In this document: piece by piece, positions 32,897 through 42,172 of the stretch
Layout of the letters: each line of letters opens with the position of its first letter
How positions within the stretch are numbered: the stretch's first letter is position 1
NCBI GenBank assembly: GCA_016207885.1
Contig: JACQZE010000004.1
Location: 113,652-177,651 of the forward strand
DNA length: 64,000 nucleotides
Direction: 5' to 3'
Source of the DNA: Nitrospirota bacterium
Lineage (GTDB): Bacteria > Nitrospirota > Thermodesulfovibrionia > UBA6902
Notes under the pieces: model-generated
Seen by the model: the letters and a program-made list of their open reading frames with translations, nothing else
Told to the model about the DNA's origin: nothing
Databases searched by the model: none
Translations under genes and position numbers: made by a program

Positions 32897-33880
32897 TCAA
32901 ACCTCCCATAATCCGGCTATCACGGCATTACAAAATATGCATTTGCCGTCAATCATATTGACATGCTTCACCTGATAGCCGACTCTCTCTATTATAATCT
33001 TTCTGCATGCCGGGCAGTAGGTGTTTTCAGCATTTGACCTTACATTGCCCAGATACACATATTTCAGCCCCGCATTGCGCGCGGTCTCCCATGCGATCTT
33101 AAGTGTTTCAAAAGGAGTTGGCGGCAAGTTCTTAAGCTTGTAATAAGGAAAGAACCTTGAGAAATGTATGGGCGTATCCTCGCCGAGGTTCTTGACTATC
33201 CACCTGCACATAGCATCTATCTGCTTCGGATCATCATTATGCGTAGGTATCACAAGGTTCACTATCTCCGTCCAGACGCCTTCCTCCTTCAGTACCACAA
33301 GAGCGTCAAGCACAGGCTTCAGCCTGCCGCCGCAGATCTTTGCATAGAAGTCCTCTGTGAACGCCTTGAGGTCAACGCAGGCAGCATCCATGTACTTTGA
33401 TAATTCCCTTAACGGCTCCTTATTTATATACCCGCAGGTATGCATCGTATTGAGCATTCCGTAGTTCTTCGATATCTGAGAGGTGTCGTACATGTATTCA
33501 TAAAAGACCGCAGGCTCTGTGTAGGTGTATGCTATGCTTTTGCAGTTATACGCCAGCGCCTTGCTCACAAGTTCATCAGGCTGTAAGTCTTTGTTGTCAG
33601 ACTCCTCAGGCCTTCCCTGTGATATCTGCCAGTTCTGGCAGAACTTGCAGCTGAGCACGCATCCGACAGTTGCTACAGAGAACGCGGCGCTGCCGGGAAG
33701 GACATGAAAAAAAGGTTTTTTCTCTATCGGATCAACAGCAACAGAACAGGGGTTGCCGTACACAAGGCTGTAAAGAGCCCCATCCTTGTTTATCCTCACC
33801 CTGCACCCGCCAATTTCAAAGTTCGAAAGCTCGCATTCCGTGGGGCAAAGTTCGCATTTTATCTTTGTGCCCATATTCAT
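32897..33880 (-). CDS. AmmeMemoRadiSam system radical SAM enzyme
   Basis: This 327-residue radical SAM protein has CVLSCKFC (Cys74, Cys78, Cys81) for the 4Fe-4S/SAM cluster. Extra cysteines near the N-terminus (KCELCPTEC) and at the C-terminus (YCPACRK, GKCIFCNA) suggest more metal sites. AYTYTEPAVFYEY and LKAFTEDFY fit this PflA-like family. It is the third component of the system and lies directly upstream of the micropeptide and fusion gene. It follows a small membrane protein gene by 20 nt. Confidence 0.93.
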   Translation of the reverse strand: MNMGTKIKCELCPTECELSNFEIGGCRVRINKDGALYSLVYGNPCSVAVDPIEKKPFFHVLPGSAAFSVATVGCVLSCKFCQNWQISQGRPEESDNKDLQPDELVSKALAYNCKSIAYTYTEPAVFYEYMYDTSQISKNYGMLNTMHTCGYINKEPLRELSKYMDAACVDLKAFTEDFYAKICGGRLKPVLDALVVLKEEGVWTEIVNLVIPTHNDDPKQIDAMCRWIVKNLGEDTPIHFSRFFPYYKLKNLPPTPFETLKIAWETARNAGLKYVYLGNVRSNAENTYCPACRKIIIERVGYQVKHVNMIDGKCIFCNAVIAGLWEV

Positions 33881-33900
33881 ATTTTATCAGTTTCTTTTAG

Positions 33901-34104
33901 TTACTCCTTGATCTCTTTCCAGTATTTTGCCGGATGCATAGGGAGCTTCTTTGTCGAGATCACCTCTTCAAAATATACTTTTCTCTTCATGTATCCGCCG
34001 ATCTCAGTCCTGAAGAACTCCTGCGTGACATTGTATGACAAGATAACGACAACGAATATAGTGACTATAATGATAAATGTCCTGAACTTTTTATCATCTT
34101 TCAT
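33901..34104 (-). CDS. Small single-span membrane protein, first gene of the AmmeMemoRadiSam operon
   Basis: This 67-residue protein has one membrane helix (FIIIVTIFVVVILSY, about residues 9-23) followed by a soluble tail with FRTEIGGYMKRKVYFEEV and a basic/Pro end. It is not recognised. It lies 20 nt upstream of the radical SAM gene in the same direction. A TATTAT box sits 6 nt before the ATG, so the transcript could start at or near the start codon. Confidence 0.65.
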   Translation of the reverse strand: MKDDKKFRTFIIIVTIFVVVILSYNVTQEFFRTEIGGYMKRKVYFEEVISTKKLPMHPAKYWKEIKE

Positions 34105-34177
34105 AACGCTATAATATCACATTGACGAATACAGATATGTGAATGCCCTGCTGTGCAGAAAGGTACTGAAATCGGAG

Positions 34178-34204
34178 AAAGCACGCGGTGATACGCCGCG
34201 CTTT
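34178..34204 (-). terminator. Hairpin after the large HD-GYP gene
   Basis: On minus, AAAGCGCGG pairs with CCGCGTGCTTT with a 2-nt bulge, about 12 nt past the stop at 34217. There is only a short T tract, so termination is plausible but weak. Confidence 0.35.
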
Positions 34205-34216
34205 ATGGTAGAAGTG

Positions 34217-37200
34217 TTACAAAGCTGTCAAACTCAGCTTCATCTTAAAAAAGGTCTCAACAACTTCAGGGTCGAAATGCCTGCCTGACTCTGAACTAAT
34301 AAATTCCAGCGCCTTATCATCAGGCCACGCAGGTCTGTACGGGCGATCCGAGGTTAAAGCGTCCCAAACATCAACAACTGCAAAGATGCGCGCCGGAAGA
34401 GGGATCTCTTCAGCTCTGAGCCCACGGGGATACCCTGTTCCATCCCACTTCTCATGGTGGCAATAAGGTATGAATAAAGCAGCCTGCAGATAAGGGATTG
34501 GAGAGAGTATTTCATAAGCTATTACCGTATGACGTTTCATCACCGCCCATTCTTCATCATTCAGTTTCCCGGGTTTTAAAAGAATGCCGTCAGGAACACC
34601 GAGTTTTCCTATATCGTGAAGGAGCGCGCCCCGGTACACATGCACAAGTTCGGCATTGATAATGCCCATCTCTTTTGCTATTTTCACTGTCATATCTGTT
34701 ACACGCCTGCTATGCCCTTCTGTCTCCTTGTCTCTGTGATCAAGAGCTTTTGCCCACCCTTCAATAGTACGGTCATAAGCAACAATCAGTTCATCGCGGG
34801 AATGCTGAAGCTCATGAAAAAGAGTGGAATTATCTATCGCTATTGCAGCCTGCCGTCCCAAAGTATCAAGGAAATCCAGCCAGTTCTGATCAGGTTCGAG
34901 AAGCGCACGGTGGAATATTTCAATTACACCCTCCACATACCCTTTGGCTATCAGAGGCACGGCATAATAGGTGACAAAACCTTCATCAGCAAGTAACGGA
35001 GACTGAATAAAATCCTGTCCCGCTTCCCCCATGTTACGTATGGTAATTATACGTTTTTCCATGGCCGCCCTGCCCGCATTTCCCTCACCGATGCGCAGCC
35101 TGGTCTGCCTTAGAGCCTGTGTTCTGAAACCCCTTCCTGACGCGTACTCAAGCACCTGTTCATGAGGGTTTCTCAGAAGAATGTCGGCCGCGTCAACATT
35201 CAGCAGGGTTACAACCTGCTCAAGCAGGATGCTGAGTGTGACACGAAGGTCAAGACTTGAAGTTATGGCCATATCGATTGTTCTGAGCGCTTCTACCTGT
35301 TTAAGATGAGCTTCAATCTTTTTCTCAGACAGCTTCTGCTCAGTGACATCATGAACTATGCCTGTAGAACATATTATCCTTCCTGCATCATCAAAAGTAT
35401 GCTCGCATTTTTCATGAACGATCCTGACCTCACCGTCAGGCCTTAACACCCTGTGAAAGATATCATAGCGTGTCCTGTTCGCTACCGAATCGTTATAAGA
35501 CCTGTTGACAAAGTCCCTGTCTTCAGGATGAACAGAATTTAAAAATGCTTCATAAGTTGTGCCGAACTCATTTGGCGTAAAACCAAATATTCTGAAGACC
35601 TCGTCCGACCACTCCAGTTTATTTTCCGTGAGGTCAAGTTTCCAACTGCCTAATTTGGCTATTTGCTGGGCCTCGCTGAGCCTGGATTCACTCTTTTTTA
35701 ATTTCTCCTCCGCCTGTTTTTTTTCTGTTATGTCTCTGACAATATGAATAAGCCCGACAAGTTCATTGCTGCCGTTAAATCTCGGCATTGCCCTCACCTC
35801 GATGAACTTTCCCAGGTGCGGCTCAAAAATTTCAAAACTTACCGACTCAGCCGATTTGAGGCAGTTGCAACTGGGACATCCTTCAGGGGGACTATCTGCC
35901 CCGTGATAAAACTTAAAGCACTTTGCCTTTTCTGATTGTAAAAATGGCAGGCCAAGTATCTTTTCCGCCGCCTTGTTGGCTCTTATGATATTGTAATTTC
36001 TGTCATGTATAGTGACCATGTCAGTGATATTATTGAACGTCTCTTCCCATTGCAGCTTTGACTCAAATATCAGCCCCTCTGCGTCCCTGCGTTTTACTTC
36101 ATTTTTATAGGCTCCCATTATATTCTTGCAAGTGGATATAAACGGCTTCAGATAATCCAGCAGGCTCTCATCATAACCTCCCTCACAGTTGGCAACCCCG
36201 ACCATCCCCAAGAGCTTTCCGTTGTTGCCGAACGGTATGGCAAGAAAGGCATTAAGCGGAGGGTGCCCTTCAGGCAGTCCGCCACTTCTCGGATCATTCG
36301 GCGGGTCATTTGAGATGACGGGTTCACCTGACGTTAAGGCAGCCCCGAAAAGCGTATCAAGGTTCCTGAACTCCATTCCGGCTGAAATATTTTCTTTATA
36401 AAAATCTTTGGTGGCATTGTCCCATGCTATGTTTGTGATCGCGTATGCCTTCAGATACGGCGCTCCGTCTTCCGAATAAAGGACTTCTCCGACAAAACCA
36501 TACTCACTACGGGTCAATGCAAGAAGGCTGTCCAGTATCCTGTTAAAGAGAGCCTCAGGTTTTATTTCAGAGATAAACCCTGACTGAATGGTATTAATGG
36601 AATCCAGTAGTTCGTAACTCTGCCGGATCGTTTCATCACTCTGCTTCTGCATGGCTCTGATAGGCATTGAAATAAACCTTGACACAAATATCGCTATCAA
36701 CAAGATACAAAATGCGGCTGCAATTCCAACAAACATCGCCCAGTTCCTGAGCCCGGCAACTGATGCAAAGGACTCTTTGGTGTCTATCTTTACAACCATG
36801 CCCCATCTTAATTCAGGCAAATATCTCCATACAGCCAGTACCTCCTCACCCCTGTAATCAACGGAAAAACCGGCGCCTTCACGCCCCTGAACAGCCTCCT
36901 GTACAGGCCATTCCTCCCCCGATCCGATAGCGACCTTCCTGTTAAATGCGGCGTGAAGATCATGCCTGACCGGCGTTATGAATACCGCTTCATTCCCTTT
37001 TCTCGCGGCCAGAACGATCTCGCCCGTCCTGCCAAAACTGGCGTATTCATTCACAATGCCACGAAATTCCTCAATGCTTAACTGCATGGCAACAACTCCG
37101 ATTGATTTCCCTTCTTTCATGACAGGAGCCGCGATAAATGCAACCGGCTCACCAGAAGGCAAATAATATTCAAAATCGGAGATCTCTGTCTTTGACAGAG

Positions 37201-37702
37201 ACGCCGCATTTGCGACAACTTTTGCCAGATCTGTATCCTTATAAGGCCCTGTCATTAAATTTGTTGCAATATCGGATTCTCTCTTTACGCTAAAAATAAC
37301 CTCTCCACTGGGACAAATCAGAAAGAGGTCAAAATATCCGATCTTCTCCTGAAAGAACGTGAAATACGGCCTGAATCTCTTCTCAACAGCATGGTATTCA
37401 GGAGAGTTTATGCCCTGTTTCATGTAAACGGAGTCAATTTCCTCCATCGCATTGATGAGGTCAGGACTTTGCGCCAGCACAGTCACTCCCCTTATCTTTC
37501 CAGCGATATAGGAATTGATATGAATAGATTCCCGGTTGGCAATAGAAATGAGATTATTTATCACTTCTTTCTTTACGATATTGCCGGCATTTCGATAGCT
37601 GAAATAAACAAGTAATGCCAGCGGCACCAATGCTACCAGTAGAAACCCGGCAAGGAACCGGCTGTCTATATTGAATTTGCTGTTAATTCTCTGCTTCAGC
37701 AT
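34217..37702 (-). CDS. Multi-sensor HD-GYP phosphodiesterase (Cache-GAF-PAS-PAS-GAF-HD-GYP)
   Basis: This is an 1161-residue membrane signalling protein expected to degrade cyclic di-GMP. Domains in order: membrane helix (16-36), extracellular double-Cache region (about 40-310), second helix (320-342), GAF (about 380-530), PAS (about 548-660), PAS_3-type (about 685-790), GAF (about 815-960) and HD-GYP (about 978-1150). HDIGK is at 1029-1033 and HHEKWDGTGYPRG begins at 1082. The first PAS has a Cys cluster, CFKFYHG followed by GCPSCNC, that could bind metal or sense redox. The start follows AAAGGGAG. The neighbouring LuxR gene may act in the same response. Confidence 0.93.
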   Translation of the reverse strand: MLKQRINSKFNIDSRFLAGFLLVALVPLALLVYFSYRNAGNIVKKEVINNLISIANRESIHINSYIAGKIRGVTVLAQSPDLINAMEEIDSVYMKQGINSPEYHAVEKRFRPYFTFFQEKIGYFDLFLICPSGEVIFSVKRESDIATNLMTGPYKDTDLAKVVANAASLSKTEISDFEYYLPSGEPVAFIAAPVMKEGKSIGVVAMQLSIEEFRGIVNEYASFGRTGEIVLAARKGNEAVFITPVRHDLHAAFNRKVAIGSGEEWPVQEAVQGREGAGFSVDYRGEEVLAVWRYLPELRWGMVVKIDTKESFASVAGLRNWAMFVGIAAAFCILLIAIFVSRFISMPIRAMQKQSDETIRQSYELLDSINTIQSGFISEIKPEALFNRILDSLLALTRSEYGFVGEVLYSEDGAPYLKAYAITNIAWDNATKDFYKENISAGMEFRNLDTLFGAALTSGEPVISNDPPNDPRSGGLPEGHPPLNAFLAIPFGNNGKLLGMVGVANCEGGYDESLLDYLKPFISTCKNIMGAYKNEVKRRDAEGLIFESKLQWEETFNNITDMVTIHDRNYNIIRANKAAEKILGLPFLQSEKAKCFKFYHGADSPPEGCPSCNCLKSAESVSFEIFEPHLGKFIEVRAMPRFNGSNELVGLIHIVRDITEKKQAEEKLKKSESRLSEAQQIAKLGSWKLDLTENKLEWSDEVFRIFGFTPNEFGTTYEAFLNSVHPEDRDFVNRSYNDSVANRTRYDIFHRVLRPDGEVRIVHEKCEHTFDDAGRIICSTGIVHDVTEQKLSEKKIEAHLKQVEALRTIDMAITSSLDLRVTLSILLEQVVTLLNVDAADILLRNPHEQVLEYASGRGFRTQALRQTRLRIGEGNAGRAAMEKRIITIRNMGEAGQDFIQSPLLADEGFVTYYAVPLIAKGYVEGVIEIFHRALLEPDQNWLDFLDTLGRQAAIAIDNSTLFHELQHSRDELIVAYDRTIEGWAKALDHRDKETEGHSRRVTDMTVKIAKEMGIINAELVHVYRGALLHDIGKLGVPDGILLKPGKLNDEEWAVMKRHTVIAYEILSPIPYLQAALFIPYCHHEKWDGTGYPRGLRAEEIPLPARIFAVVDVWDALTSDRPYRPAWPDDKALEFISSESGRHFDPEVVETFFKMKLSLTAL

Positions 37703-37809
37703 ATATCAAACTCCCTTTTAGCAAAAAGAAATCCCGGATGTATTGGTAAATCTGTTATAGAATATCTTACAAGGGGTATTTAAAAATTATAAGAAGAAAA
37801 TAACGGTAA

Positions 37810-37838
37810 CTAAACGGGTATGGTTACTACCCGTTTAG
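37810..37838. terminator. 11-bp perfect hairpin between the luxR-type and HD-GYP genes
   Basis: CTAAACGGGTA pairs with TACCCGTTTAG around TGGTTAC. It lies 17 nt past the luxR-type stop on minus and 108 nt upstream of the HD-GYP gene. No long T tract follows on minus, so it may instead be an operator or attenuator for the HD-GYP gene. Confidence 0.5.
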
Positions 37839-37854
37839 CAAAAAAGACAGGCAG

Positions 37855-38823
37855 TTAAAATTTTTGCAGGAAAGAAAAAAGGCTCGTCTTCCTGTTTGAA
37901 AGCCCAACCTTTTTCCTTATGTTTTTACGGTGTTTCTCCACAGTCTCAAAAGAGATATTCAGGAGTTTACATATTTCCTTGCTCCTCATGCCTCCCTTTA
38001 TCATATTGCATATCTCTATCTCTCTCGCGGTCAGATTGAAGTCCTCTTTTGCTATCTCACGACCGAATGAAGAAACCAGTTTTCCGAGATGAAATTTCAA
38101 AAGGTCATAATATCTGCCTGACCCGTCACATATCTGAATCCTGGATAGAATGGGCAACAAGGTATTCTTTATATTGACCTCTATATCATATCTCAGCTTA
38201 TTCTTCTCTATGTCAATCTGCTTTATAATTTCCCTGAGAGCAATGTTCTTATTCTCTAACTCGCTCTTTTGTTTTTGCAGCTTCGACTCTGATGTACGCA
38301 GTTCCTGCTCGATCTTTTTGCGCTCGATCACTTCGTTATGGAAAAATTGAGCGACAGATTCCAATTCAGCGGTGCGCTCCTCGACTATCTTCCCGATCTC
38401 GTCCTTTGCTCTCCTAAGTTCCTCTTCCGTCTTTTTAAATTCTGTAATGTCTCTAATGATCTCGACGCCGGCCACGATTTCTCCCGCTGAATTTTTTATC
38501 GGTGATGCTGTGACTTCAACAATCAGTGCCCGGCCGCCGGCCGCCGTCTCCTGCTCCACCTTGTGGATTTTGCCGTCCCTGAAACATTCTGCCAGAGCGC
38601 AGCCTTCACAAACACTCTCATTCTGCGCATATGCTTTATAACAAAACTCGCCGGCATGCTCACCGTTAAGTTCTTTCAGCGCCTGATTCTGATACATAAT
38701 CTTAAAATCCGTGCCCTGAATGCTGACAGCAACACCGACGGCTTCCATCAATCCACATTCCTCCAGCTTAGCTATAAGCTCTTCTTTTATCCCACCCTTA
38801 TCGGTCACTTCTGCCCCTGTCAT
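37855..38823 (-). CDS. PAS-LuxR transcription regulator with Cys-rich PAS domain
   Basis: This is a 322-residue cytoplasmic regulator without a receiver domain. An N-terminal PAS domain (about 20-130) carries a cysteine cluster, FCYKAYAQNESVCEGCALAEC, shown here in part as CEGCALAEC; these could ligate a metal or sense redox. A long coiled coil follows (about 130-215), then a LuxR-type helix-turn-helix (about 256-318, LTAREIEICNMIKGG and SKEICKLLNISFETVEKH). It lies 20 nt after the NosR-like gene and may control the HD-GYP or respiratory genes around it. Confidence 0.88.
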   Translation of the reverse strand: MTGAEVTDKGGIKEELIAKLEECGLMEAVGVAVSIQGTDFKIMYQNQALKELNGEHAGEFCYKAYAQNESVCEGCALAECFRDGKIHKVEQETAAGGRALIVEVTASPIKNSAGEIVAGVEIIRDITEFKKTEEELRRAKDEIGKIVEERTAELESVAQFFHNEVIERKKIEQELRTSESKLQKQKSELENKNIALREIIKQIDIEKNKLRYDIEVNIKNTLLPILSRIQICDGSGRYYDLLKFHLGKLVSSFGREIAKEDFNLTAREIEICNMIKGGMRSKEICKLLNISFETVEKHRKNIRKKVGLSNRKTSLFSFLQKF

Positions 38824-38843
38824 ATCCCATTGATTTTGATTGG

Positions 38844-40049
38844 TTACAATTTATAACATCTGTTGCATCTGATGCATTCTGAGATCAAAGGCTTCGGTTT
38901 ATTAGCCATCGGACAGTCTTTATTGCTGACATATCTATCGTCACGTATTGAAAATAAACCGCTCAGCGCTGCTACAGGGCACAGATACCTGCACCAGAAC
39001 CTTCTTACCCTTACATTTATAATGAGCATGAATGCTACAAGTGTCCATGTGAAATAGTCACCATGAATAGAGAATAGAGTGACGTATGTCTCAAAGTTGC
39101 CGTATTCAGGCCTTCTGCTTATCAGGACAACCGCGATGCAAAGAGCCAGAATTATGTACTTGAGATTGCGCCATCTGTCATCAGTCTCACATGATATCTC
39201 CCATTTGCTTAAAGGTATCTTTCCTATATATTCGCTGAGAGCGCCAAAAGGGCAAAGCCACCCGCAGTAAAACCTTCCGGCAATTAAGATTGACAGGAAC
39301 GTACTTATGACAACCGCATACCATAGATATGAAGAAGATATCCTTAAAAGGACCATGTTAAAGATATGAAGCATTGAAAACGGAGTTACAAGGTAAATAC
39401 CGATTACAGCTATCCCAAGCAGAAGCGAGATATCTCTTACACTTAGAAGCCGTCTTGACCTCCTTGTGAATAGATAGAGAACAAACGCTGCAAAAAAGAG
39501 AGCGAGATAGATCAGCCAGCCTGTTCCTGCCTCGCTCCTGCGCTCAACTCCCTTAACATCAATGCCGTAAACCTGAGAAGCTATCATACGGGAAGATGTC
39601 TTAATTGTATCCGCAAGCGCCTCAACACTGATCGTTGCCCTGCTTACCGCGTCAATATCATTATCAGGCTCAAAAGGGTCATTTACATTCTTGCCGACAA
39701 AACGATTGAGATAATCAGGGCTCATCAGATAATGGACATAATTTGGGGTCTCCTTATGCTCAAGAAGCTTGATACCCGCAATCTCTCCTTTGTCATTTAT
39801 GGCAAGCAGAACCTTTATCGGGCCTGCGTATCCCTTGATCGCGGGAACGACGTCATATGAGTTGAAAGCAGCGATGTCCCTGTCAGATCTATAATGAAGC
39901 GGGGTGCCGGCCTTTGCTGAAAAGAGAGCCTCAGGCGCGACATCAGAAAGGTATCTCCCCTCATCAACCCTCGTCTCCCTGAATAAGCTGAAGCCGATGA
40001 TAAACGATGCCGCTGTTATAAAGAGTAAGTTTATCCGGATATTCTTCAT
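38844..40049 (-). CDS. NosR-like membrane protein: FMN-binding domain plus 4Fe-4S
   Basis: This 401-residue membrane electron-transfer protein has an N-terminal signal-anchor, a periplasmic FMN-binding domain (about 75-165) with the covalent-flavin-like motif DAVSRATISVEAL, five or six membrane helices, two cysteine motifs of the NosR/NapH kind (FYCGWLCPFGALSE and FWCRYLCPVAALSG), and a C-terminal CPMANKPKPL followed by CIRCNRC that together supply four cluster cysteines. It ends three residues after the last Cys. Its start overlaps the spermidine-synthase-like gene by 4 nt, so the pair is coupled. Confidence 0.88.
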   Translation of the reverse strand: MKNIRINLLFITAASFIIGFSLFRETRVDEGRYLSDVAPEALFSAKAGTPLHYRSDRDIAAFNSYDVVPAIKGYAGPIKVLLAINDKGEIAGIKLLEHKETPNYVHYLMSPDYLNRFVGKNVNDPFEPDNDIDAVSRATISVEALADTIKTSSRMIASQVYGIDVKGVERRSEAGTGWLIYLALFFAAFVLYLFTRRSRRLLSVRDISLLLGIAVIGIYLVTPFSMLHIFNMVLLRISSSYLWYAVVISTFLSILIAGRFYCGWLCPFGALSEYIGKIPLSKWEISCETDDRWRNLKYIILALCIAVVLISRRPEYGNFETYVTLFSIHGDYFTWTLVAFMLIINVRVRRFWCRYLCPVAALSGLFSIRDDRYVSNKDCPMANKPKPLISECIRCNRCYKL

Positions 40050-42142
40050 GCCTTTTTATATACAGATAAATAAATTAAAGATGTTATCTTCATAACTATC
40101 AAAGAAAAGACAGCCTTCTGCATCCCGATCAGCGGGATCAGAAATATCGCTGTCAGCAATGCGCCAAGAAATGAACCGGCAAGGTCAACTGCGTAAAGCC
40201 TCCCGGCAAGCCCTTCGTTCGCAGATTCAAAAGTTGAACGTGAAGCAACGGCAAACTGCCCTCCGCCGATAAATCCCGCGGTAAATAACATCATATAAAA
40301 TACAGCCTCATTTTTCAAAATAAAAATTGATAAGAGCAATAGAATTAAAGCAGATGAATCATATGCCTTCAGCCAATCCTCAGGCCTGTCAACATTTCTC
40401 ATAACATAGGCACCTGCCGCGCCACCAAGCATGAACGTCCCGGTGAGCATGCCTATCATTTCATAAATATATCCGAAGAACGACTGGAACGTAAGCATTA
40501 TAATAATAGAAAAGGCCATAGTGAAGTACCCTGTTGTGAAAATGGCGTATGATACAGGCTGACGCCTGACGATAAAAACCGATGTTAACAGGGCCATGAC
40601 CACACTGACAAATAGGGATAACTGCTTCTCGCTCATATTCAGAAAGAGGTTAATCCATTTGCCTTTGTGCACATCTGCCCAGAGCATCATGTTGTAAAGA
40701 CAGGAGACAGGGCGGCTGTCGCTGTTTATCTCATACACCTTGCCGAGCCTTTCTTTTACCATATCAACCTGAAGTGGAGAAAAGGCATCCTGCAGGATAT
40801 ACTGTCTGAAATGCTCAGTGCTGATATCTGCTCCCTCAAACCTTTTAATGAGCAGGCCGGGATCAACATCGACCTGGCTCATGGAAGCTATGATGATCCC
40901 GTACTCTTCAGATGACGCCTCAACATGAGGGAAAACCTCATTAAGAGACTTATAGACCGAGCCGTTAGCCATCTGCATTTTATTGCTGATGTAGCCGAAA
41001 GATGCAGGCAGGCTGAGATATAGCAGCCCTTCTTTTTTCAGAGCAGCCTTCGCCTCTTTGAAAAATTCAACCGTGTAAAACCTGTTGAGGTTAGCGGTAG
41101 CAGGCTCAGGGATGTTGAGCATTATCATGTCATATTGATTCCTTTCAGCGCTTTTGATAAAAAGGCGGGCATCCATATTAAATAAATTTACCTTTTCATC
41201 CTTTAAATACATAAGGTCATCATCGCTGAGAAACCTTTTTGAGACATCGATGACAACCGGATCGATCTCAACAAAATCAATTTTTGTGACAGGATATTTT
41301 AGAAATTCCCTTATCACAGCAGGAGAGCCGCCGACTATCAGCACATCTCTTGCAGCAGGATGAACCGACATGGGAATATGCGCCTTCATTTCCTCTGTCT
41401 GCGCATCAGGATAGGAGAACTGGAACTTCTCTGAAGAATAAAGGTTGAACTGGCCTTTTGTCTTTAAGACCGTGACCTCCCCATACCTTGATTCAGTCTT
41501 GCTTACAAGTTCAAAACCCTTGTACTGGAGCGGCTTCAGCGCCTGCCCGCCGACATAATAGAAGAGTAACGGCAATATCAGCAATGGAAGAAGGATAGCT
41601 TTTCTTAAAAGAAAGACCGAGATGAAGATATTGATTATCGCCGTTAATAATACGATCTTATAAGCGTCAATATGGCCTGCCAACAAAAAAGTAAAAATTA
41701 CTGCGCCGATAAAAGCTCCTATCGCTTCAAAGCTGTAGGCCTCAGGCGCCTTATCTTTCAGATAAGAAACGGCAAGCGGGAACTGAGCGCCGATGGCTAT
41801 ACATAGCAAAGATAATGAAAGAGCAATGCACGCGATCGCAGCAGGCAGCGGAATAACTTCACCAAGGCCATAGCCAAGTATAGGCCTTATTATCTCAATG
41901 AAAAACAGAGCCGGCTGGGCTATGGATGCGATGAGTATAAAAGATAGAACAAAAGCATATTTTGACTTAACGTTGGAGCCGATATAGCTGCCTAAGCTTA
42001 CAAGGATAAGCCATGCGGCGAGGGTAATTCCTATGATAAGTTCATTGCCTGAGAAGACGGAAAGAAGCTGCCTGATGCATACGATCTGCAGGAGAATTGA
42101 GTTCGTCCCTATTAATATGACAGGAAGTTTCCGCATCATCAT
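40046..42142 (-). CDS. Membrane spermidine-synthase-like protein lacking the catalytic acid
   Basis: This 698-residue protein has about seven membrane helices, a Rossmann methyltransferase/spermidine-synthase domain (about 210-480) and a second set of helices. The nucleotide loop DVLIVGGSPAVIREFL and the acidic FVEIDPVVIDVSK are present. Where true spermidine synthases have the catalytic D-x-x-D-P, this protein reads MLNIPEPATANLNRFYT, so polyamine synthesis is unlikely. Coupling to the FMN/4Fe-4S protein suggests a redox-linked modification or transport role that has not been described to my knowledge. Confidence 0.82.
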   Translation of the reverse strand: MMMRKLPVILIGTNSILLQIVCIRQLLSVFSGNELIIGITLAAWLILVSLGSYIGSNVKSKYAFVLSFILIASIAQPALFFIEIIRPILGYGLGEVIPLPAAIACIALSLSLLCIAIGAQFPLAVSYLKDKAPEAYSFEAIGAFIGAVIFTFLLAGHIDAYKIVLLTAIINIFISVFLLRKAILLPLLILPLLFYYVGGQALKPLQYKGFELVSKTESRYGEVTVLKTKGQFNLYSSEKFQFSYPDAQTEEMKAHIPMSVHPAARDVLIVGGSPAVIREFLKYPVTKIDFVEIDPVVIDVSKRFLSDDDLMYLKDEKVNLFNMDARLFIKSAERNQYDMIMLNIPEPATANLNRFYTVEFFKEAKAALKKEGLLYLSLPASFGYISNKMQMANGSVYKSLNEVFPHVEASSEEYGIIIASMSQVDVDPGLLIKRFEGADISTEHFRQYILQDAFSPLQVDMVKERLGKVYEINSDSRPVSCLYNMMLWADVHKGKWINLFLNMSEKQLSLFVSVVMALLTSVFIVRRQPVSYAIFTTGYFTMAFSIIIMLTFQSFFGYIYEMIGMLTGTFMLGGAAGAYVMRNVDRPEDWLKAYDSSALILLLLSIFILKNEAVFYMMLFTAGFIGGGQFAVASRSTFESANEGLAGRLYAVDLAGSFLGALLTAIFLIPLIGMQKAVFSLIVMKITSLIYLSVYKKA

Positions 42143-42172
42143 ACATTATAAAAGATACAGAAAATAGAAATT

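Noticed and set aside
38844-38880. Frameshift truncation of the NosR-like ferredoxin end
   Set aside because: An upstream CPMANKP cysteine supplies the fourth ligand, and no continuation is visible in other frames.
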